Source: Vigna angularis (taxonomy: Eukaryota; Streptophyta; Magnoliopsida; Fabales; Fabaceae). Taken from it: DNA of 64,000 bases. The stretch covers positions 16,612,501 through 16,676,500 of the forward strand of contig NC_068973.1 of the NCBI RefSeq assembly GCF_016808095.1, given 5' to 3'. Under the pieces are notes generated by a model that was given only the letters and a program-made list of their open reading frames with translations, ran no database searches and was not told the DNA's origin. The position numbers and the translations under genes were made by a program. Shown one piece after another: positions 58,000 through 64,000 of this stretch (the stretch's first letter is position 1; every line of letters starts with the position of its first letter).

Positions 58000-58650
58000 A
58001 TGTCTTCTTATAGTTCATATAGGTCTTCTAGGTTAGATAAAGTTGATGAAATGTTTAAACAAGCTAGGAATCTTCCATCCTTTGGTAAAGACATAGGTGC
58101 ATTAACATACCTAGCTTGGGAAAAAGAAATTGATAAAATAAATCCTTGGTTTTATCAAGAGAGTGAATATTATGTCCTTAGCATATATCTTTCTAAGTTA
58201 GAAAAGCATGCAAGTGAGTGGTGGAATGAAAGACAATATCATGTTAGGAAAGTTAGAAAGTCTTCCATACGTGATTGGCATGATTTAAAAGCTTGCATGA
58301 GAAGAACGTTTGTGCCTTCAATCATTAAAAGAAACCTAGAACTAATTAGGGATTGCATTGATGATGGAAAATTATTTCTTGAGCGTTTAAATGATCATGG
58401 GTTTCTTCGTAGAGAATTAGAATTTGGGGCAAGACTTAAGGAGATCAAGGATAAGAAAAGAGAAAGAGAGATTGAGAGAAAAGAAAAGGAAGAAAGGAAA
58501 GAAGAAGAGAAGAGAGAGAGAGAAGAAATAGAGAAAAGAGAAGAGAGAAGAAGAGATGAATTAAGAAAAGAAGAAGAAAAGAGAGAAGAAAGAAAAGGAG
58601 AAATTGTTACTGATGACAAATCCTATTCTTTCAAAGACTATGGAACCTAA
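58000..58650 (+). CDS. Gag protein of element Y
   Basis: 216 codons. The ATG at 58000 (MSSYSSYRSSRLDKVDEMFK) is chosen over the in-frame ATG at 57901, because it follows the leader and matches the usual Ser-rich gag start. Residues about 35-110 form the retrotransposon gag domain: YLAWEKEIDKINPWF, KLEKHASEWWNERQ and DWHDLKACMRRTFVPSI. From about residue 145 the protein is a K/E/R-rich tail (REREIERKEKEERKEEEKRE) encoded by nearly pure purine sequence. It lacks a zinc knuckle and no protease or RT follows. Gag should form the particle; with the RT and integrase of a partner it could allow copying. The frame has no breaks. Confidence 0.8.
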   Translation: MSSYSSYRSSRLDKVDEMFKQARNLPSFGKDIGALTYLAWEKEIDKINPWFYQESEYYVLSIYLSKLEKHASEWWNERQYHVRKVRKSSIRDWHDLKACMRRTFVPSIIKRNLELIRDCIDDGKLFLERLNDHGFLRRELEFGARLKEIKDKKREREIERKEKEERKEEEKREREEIEKREERRRDELRKEEEKREERKGEIVTDDKSYSFKDYGT

Positions 58651-59093
58651 AAGGGAAGGTTTCCAAATCTTTACTTCTTTTCCAATAATTGATTACTTTT
58701 CAATTTTTGACTTCTCTTTCAAACCAATTGTTATTATATATTCTATGAAAACATTTTCAAAATATGACAATTCAAATCTTGAGTTATTGTTATCTTTAAG
58801 AAAACAATTAACTCAACACAAAATTGAATTTGGACTTCTAAAATTTTCAAAGATTACAAATCAAAGTATTAGAAGTTCTTATTCTCTTGTTTTTAAAGAA
58901 AAATTCTTTCTTGGATTGATATTAACCGAAGATATATTTGATGTGTATTGCAGATTCGTGTTTGATTCAGGAGGAAGAAAACTAGATCTAAAGTAATAAG
59001 GCCACTTCATGGCTTTGCTCCCAAGACTTTGTGGAGCTTCTTCATAAGGCGATGTCAGATTTGAGGACAAATCTTTTTTTAAGAGGGAGGGTA
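58651..59093 (+). other. 3' region of element Y
   Basis: A frame open at 58604-58996 overlaps the gag end but shows no domain I recognise. GGCCACTTCATGGCTTTGC and GATTTGAGGACAAATC precede the purine tract at 59077-59093, like the ends of pol-bearing relatives. It is probably a pol remnant or filler. Confidence 0.5.
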
Positions 59094-59967
59094 TGATGTA
59101 ATCCTGCCCGATATAGTCCTTTTTATCATATTTTTACCTTTCATAGGTTAGCTTGTACGGAGTATGGGTTACTATAAATACCCAGCTTCTCTATTGTAAT
59201 GAGGACTTTTGAGTTTAATGAGAATTGAATTTTCTGAAATCAGAAATTATTCTCTCTTGAAAGTCACATGCTAGAGAGTCCAAAGACTCCCTCTAGCCAT
59301 CTTCCAAGCACACTCTCTCCCTTCCATTTTCCAAATTCCACCGTGCTTCTCTCTCACGTCACCATTGCTCCACTCTGCTTTAGTGGCGTCAGTCTCCTTA
59401 GCCACGCGTCATCCAACACTCGACATCCACATCTTCATTCCTCCTTCACTCTCGCAGAACCGCGCCTCTCATTTCTTTGTGCATTTCATTCTCTCGCGCA
59501 TCCATCCACATCTTAGAGCGTCTCATTCTCGTTCTCGACCACAGATCCATACTCCATACACGTCTTCGAAGGTACCTTCTCTTCGTTCACCACACTTCCT
59601 CATCTTCTTCTAGGGTTTCCATTTCCTTCCACCATTTTCCACCGTTCAAACACCTTAATCCCTTCGATCTTCACTTTTCACCGATCATCCGAGTCATTTG
59701 AATCGATTAATCAGTTTATATTGAGTCTTATCACCATTTTAGGGTTTCTTCGTGTCCAATTTGAGTTTTCCCTCTTTTCTAGAGTTCGTTCATGATTTTA
59801 GGGTATTCTGCCATCTATTTCGATTCTCTCGGTGTCCTTCGAGTCAGCTCTCAATCTAGAGCTTCGTTTACATATCCGCTGCGTCTTATCTCGTCGAGGA
59901 AGGCTGGAGGAGTCCGAATCGAGCTCTCAAGGCTTATATCGTCATCTTCTCGGGCGTTCGTCCATCA
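59094..59967 (+). repeat. 3' LTR of element Y
   Basis: Complete, with TG and CA ends. Nearly identical to the 5' LTR. Confidence 0.9.
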
Positions 59968-61115
59968 TCATGTATGTAAGAATTCTTCTTTATGCATTAA
60001 TCTCAATGTCACTCCCTAAATCACTTAAACCCGATCCCTCGACGAAGAAGCTTGTCCTTAATCACCAGTTCATGCAATTCCTAGCATTCCTAGTAATTAA
60101 TTGTGAAGATCAAGAGCTTAAGACGACCAAGACTCATACCCTCATCCTTGAGAAATATTACTCTTGGGAGAATTCAACAAGAACGTGAATCGTAAGGAAC
60201 CTCCCAACACTCATGCAATTCATAAATCATGCGATGAATGAGTTAAACAAACATTGTAATAAGCACAGATGAATTACTCTAACAATTAATGAAAAAACAT
60301 ATGGAATTAAAAATGAATTCAAATACATGAGAGTTTACAAGGTTACATCATTCTCCAACCATAAATAGAATTTAGTTCCCTATAGACATGGAGAAATTAG
60401 ATTAATAATGGAAAAGCATGAGATAGAAAAACCCTAAAAGTAGAGGATGAAAGCTCCTGCCTCCAGATCCGCCTTCATATTGTAGAAGAGTGTGGTGTTG
60501 TGCTGCTCGAGCCAGGGATATGAAACCTAGGACGCCTGGGTCCTTTAAATAGAACAGAAGCAGAACAACAACAAAGCCCAATCCCGAGAGACTGGCGCTC
60601 AGGCGCCCCACTTAGGGCGCCCGGCGGCGAGCGATGGTCTTCCACGCTCAAGCCTCGTGGAGGTCGCCCAAGCCTTCTACATCCGGGGCTCAAGCGCCCC
60701 AAAAAGGGGCGCCCGAGCGGTGAGCGGCACTTCCGGCGCTTAAGCCTTCTAGAGGCCGCCCAAGCTTTGTGCTGTTGGCGCTCAAGCGCCCAAAAAGGGG
60801 CGCCCGGGCGGTGAGCGGTGGTTTGCTGCGCTCAAGCCTCCAAAAAGGGCGCCCAAGCCTCGAGCTTCCTTCCTTCTAGTGCTTTTTCTAGACTTTTCTG
60901 AGCTCTATCTCCTTAGCACTTTATCCCTGCTTTCCATATTAACACATTTTCTATCAAAACAAATGGAATTAGTCATAAAATCATCAAATTCAACCTCAAC
61001 TCTCTTATTCACACAACTTAACAGAAATATATGATTCCAAGCAATTTCTAAGCAGAAAAAGGTGTATTTAGTATCAAAATTACATCACAAATAACCATAT
61101 TTTTAACCGTTATCA

Positions 61116-61997
61116 GCGGCCTCATGGACTGGCTCCTGGGCTGGTGGTGGTGCTCTCTTGTGTTGCCTAGGCTGCTGTGGTGGTGGCGTTGGGTGGCATG
61201 GCTCATCCACTGTACAATAGTGTGTAAAGTAAGCTACGTCCAGCTCCTTTCTTGGACGCTCTAGTGGTGGCCTAGAAACATCAATACCAACAGCCTTACA
61301 AAGATTGGTGATCAAGGAGGGATGCCCAAGGGGTGCCTTGTTGGTTGTACCACGGGCACAACTTTGGATCTCATGAGCTATAACCTGCCCAATATTAATG
61401 ATGAGGCCCCTAAGAACACAATAGAGGAAGATGGACCTCTGGACAGTGAATTCCGACAAATGGGAGCATGACTGAATGTTGGCATGAGAGAATGCCATGC
61501 AATACTTTTCCAGAGGCGTCAAATGGGGTCTAATGATGTGGATGGGTGTCCTAGACCTGTTCCTCTGAAAGTTCCCTCCAGGTACACATAAAGTCCGCTC
61601 CACGTCCTCATAGTCAACTCCTTCCAGCATGGACGTGGCAAACTGACATTGCTCCCCCTCCCAGTCTACACCAAGAAAGGTGTCAATGGTGTCAGCATCA
61701 AAGGCAACCCTCTTACCTCTTACGTAGCTAAAGTACGTCTAATCCTCTCCCCTAAATGCTTTTGCATTTGTGTAGAATTCTTTGACTATGTCAACATTGA
61801 CGGAAGAGGGGTAGGTTGCCAGGTGGCCCAGTCTCTATTGTTCAGCTCCTTTCAAATTGTGGAGCCAAGGATGGGAAGTATCTCTCATGAGTAGGACTTC
61901 TAAACTTATTTGAATAGAATTGCTCCTTCTCCTTCCTTTTTGTTCCCTTGTCTTTGGCACAAAGGGTCTTGATCCTTTTTCTTGAAGATGAAGCCAT
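61116..61997 (-). pseudogene. Third ORF of Athila E, cut by the D LTR
   Basis: It starts MASSSRKRIKTLCAKDKGTK at 61997 and continues with NKFRSPTHERYFP, then after breaks SMLEGVDYEDVERTL-like sequence and HPSLITNLCKAVGIDVSRPP. A proline-rich segment leads to QEPVHEA at the insertion point. About 30 codons after ERYFP are missing compared with D. It carries the same domain as the D copy. Confidence 0.75.
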
Positions 61998-63069
61998 TCC
62001 TGCACATAGAGATTCACAAAACAAACACATAAATCATCAAGCATTAGTTTCCAAAAATCAATAAATTCTTCTCATTTAGAAAGAGGGCAAAACAGAGAGC
62101 CCTCAGCATCATTTGCACAAAACCAGAAAACCAGAAAGCACTAAAATAGCCATTACCGCTCACCGCTTGGGCGCCCCTGAGGGGGCGCTTGAGCGGTGTG
62201 CGGTGCAGCCAAGCGTGGTTTTGCTATGTTTTTCTCTTCTCGAATCAGTTTCAACTCACTCCAGACCACAATTAGCATAATTTAATTGGTCCAAACAGTG
62301 GTAAATCATGCATAGACAGTGCCAATCATAAAAAATCAAACTTTTTCATCAATATTCTTCAAAAATCAAACTTTTAAGAGCTTAGAACACTAAATGGCAT
62401 GACTTACTTGGTTGGAGACAAGGAATTAGTGGACAAAGCTCAAACAAATTGTAGCAATCTGCACTTCAAACCGCCACACACACCAAAACCCCAAACTTGA
62501 ATGATTGAATTGCACAAAAATGGTGAGAAAGAGGGTTTTTTGGTGGATGAATGAGGGGAAAAGTGAGGAGAGAACTTAGGAGGAGTGTTTAGGGTGGCTA
62601 GAGTGAAGGAAATCTGAGAGAGGAGGCTTGGGCGAACCCTAGGGCGTAAAAAGAAGGAAGTGGGCTGAAATCCCACTTGAGCCCCAAACTTAAATCCAAG
62701 TCTGCACTCACGCCGCTCGAGCGGCCCTCAGAGGGCGCTCAAGCGGCAAGCGACACTTTCCTACCTTAGTTTTTTGGCTCTTTTTGGGTAATCCAGGCCT
62801 TGGATTCTCAGATTCAACTTTGAATTTTCCAGTTTCTTTTCCCTAGCTCACAAAACAACACTCAAACCAAACAACTAATCTCTCTCCACCCCTCAAACAT
62901 TTAGTTATTACAAACTAAGCTCATTGGAATCACATAAACACAATATAAACAGAAACATAATGTAAATGACAAAAGTCCAAACTAAAAAAAATAAAAAAAA
63001 TAAAAGTTTGTAAAACACTAGGTTGGCTCCCCGCTTCTTTAACGTCACTAGCTTGACCCAATAAGCTCA

Positions 63070-64000
63070 TGTCACATCTTTTATTTTGGTGTCATCTTGT
63101 CTTTCTCCACACCAACAGCTTTTCAGTAGCTTCCTGTTCTCCTTTTTGATTTTTCTGGAAATTGGAGATTCAATCTTTATCAGTCCATTAGACCTGAGTT
63201 CTTTCACAATCCACAACTTTTTGTAATATCTCACTAGAATGCCTAGTCAAAATTCTTCATGGTTCTCCAAGAAGTCTTGATGAACACTTTCTCCTTTGTT
63301 GTCTTTCTCTTCTTCCTTTACATGTGACAAAAAACACTTTTTACCTTTCTTACCTGGCTTTGCAGCTTTAGTCTTAAGCTTTGGTGCATCTCCACATGCA
63401 GCTTTGAGACTAGTCTTCTTCACCTGGATTTGCTGCTCAACATTGAAGACATTGAAAATCACCTCATCCTCTTGGTCTTTGAGTGCTATAGTTCCATCAT
63501 TAAGATTAATGATCACCTTGGCCGTCTTCATGAATGGCCTTCCAAGAATAATAGGGATCTCCAAGTCTTCCTCCATCTCCATCACTACAAAGTCTACCAG
63601 GAATCTAAGATTGTCAGTTTGTACCATCACATCCTCTAGCACACCATAGGGCTTTTTGGTTGATCCATCTGCCATAAACAGAGTCATCTTTCCAGGTGGG
63701 ACTTCAAGATCACCAATCTTTTCAAGAATAGATAAGGGCATCAAATTGATACTAGACCCTAAATCAATTAGGGCTTTCCCTATTTTATGCTTCTGATAGT
63801 GCAAGGAATGGTGAAACTTCCTGGATCTTTACCTTTTGGAGGAAGTGCCTTTTGTAAGATCACACTGCACTCTCCCTGTACCTCAATTGTTTCCTCCTTT
63901 AGATATTTCTTTCTTTTGAGGAGTTTCTTCAAAAACTTAGCATATTCAGGAATTTGCTGCAGTGCTTCAATCACAGGAATTTTAATTCCCAATTTTCTGA
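63070..64000 (-). pseudogene. Gag end and protease of Athila E
   Basis: The frame open at 63992-63780 ends in KALPPKGKDPGSFTIPCTIR. A one-base shift moves to the frame at 63804-63247, with GKALIDLGSSINLMPLSILE (active site) and IPIILGRPFMKTAKVI. A stop follows EEF at 63247, and the C-terminus is readable to about 63070. Apart from these breaks it is well kept. Confidence 0.8.

Larger units (their letters stand above)
54103..59967 (+). mobile_element. Element Y: young gag-only LTR retrotransposon (TR-GAG type)
   Basis: LTRs are 54103-54972 (870 bp, first bases lost) and 59094-59967 (874 bp, starts TGATGTAATCCTG, ends CCATCA). A Met-type primer site GTGGTATTTAGAGC is at 54974-54987, and a purine tract AAGAGGGAGGG precedes the 3' LTR. 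A 3-kb non-coding leader precedes a gag-only ORF. By eye the LTRs differ at about 16 positions, so insertion is recent relative to the other elements. It must use the enzymes of another element. Confidence 0.85.
44625..61115 (-). mobile_element. Athila-type element D with nested solo LTR and element Y
   Basis: On the minus strand the order is 5' LTR (61115-53813, split by Y), primer site, gag (split by a solo LTR), protease, the conserved CTCCCAGCAAGCGCTT block, a third ORF, 3' untranslated region, purine tract and 3' LTR (46046-44625). There is no RT, RNase H or integrase. The flanks are ACTAT on the left and GCGGC on the right, so there is no target duplication, and the two ends lie in two different older elements. 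Confidence 0.8.
53813..61115 (-). repeat. 5' LTR of Athila D, split by element Y
   Basis: The parts are 53813-54102 and 59968-61115. They start TGATGGATTGACAAG and end AACCGTTATCA on the plus strand. About 75 bp (TCATGTATGTAAGAATTC to CACTTAAACCC) occur on both sides of Y, at 54029-54092 and 59968-60032. The left part lacks about 60 bp present in the 3' LTR. The GC block is at 60590-60870. Confidence 0.8.
61116..64000 (-). mobile_element. Athila-type element E, 3' part truncated by D, 5' part outside window
   Basis: Sister copy of D. On the minus strand it shows the end of gag and protease (64000-about 63070), the conserved GCTTCTTTAACGTCACTAGC block (63033-63052), the GC-rich inverted motifs (62160-62200 and 62710-62750) and the third ORF, cut at 61116 by the D LTR. 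Again there is no RT or integrase between protease and the third ORF. Confidence 0.8.

Overview
This is nuclear DNA from a flowering plant. A legume is likely, judging from the retroelement families, but that is inference. The window is mostly nested LTR retrotransposons. I recognise one host gene: TRAPPC2 (Sedlin, a TRAPP vesicle-tethering subunit) on the minus strand at 9779-15256. It has five short coding exons that add up exactly to a 135-residue reading frame. Its third coding intron has all the marks of a U12-type AT-AC intron and contains a decayed retrotransposon.

Layout. 1-6457: a decayed Ty3/gypsy element of Tat type on the minus strand, with gag, protease, RT and integrase remnants, an extra ORF in antisense and a 106-bp tandem repeat; its 3' LTR lies outside the window. 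7222-8865: a non-autonomous hAT element with a perfect 8-bp target duplication. 9779-15256: TRAPPC2, whose introns hold a 289-bp solo LTR, an old LTR relic and a deleted chromovirus. 17190-17523: a TRIM element. 20559-21803: a Mutator-like element with about 200-bp terminal inverted repeats, a perfect 9-bp target duplication and a GC-rich cargo.

23356-64000 is a retrotransposon nest. Athila element A (23356-36414) was split by element X (27397-34234, perfect GAGAT duplication), and X carries two further Athila-type LTRs. Then come an Athila-type element with a very long LTR (G, 36415-39503), a minus-strand LTR (H, 39504-40776), an LTR fragment with a CGAACGGT array (I), the 3' end of a SIRE-like copia element (J, to 44624) and a minus-strand Athila element D (44625-61115). 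D contains a 1663-bp solo LTR (K) and a young gag-only element (Y, 54103-59967). A second minus-strand Athila element, E, runs off the right edge.

How the parts relate. Where their coding region can be followed past protease (A, D, E), the Athila copies have gag and protease, and D and E a third ORF, but no RT, RNase H or integrase. X has no genes and Y has gag only. Copying of these elements therefore probably depended on enzymes from other elements. Many stop codons in the old elements sit where a C-to-T change at a CG or CHG site would create them, as expected for methylated, silenced repeats. I saw no rRNA, tRNA or CRISPR.
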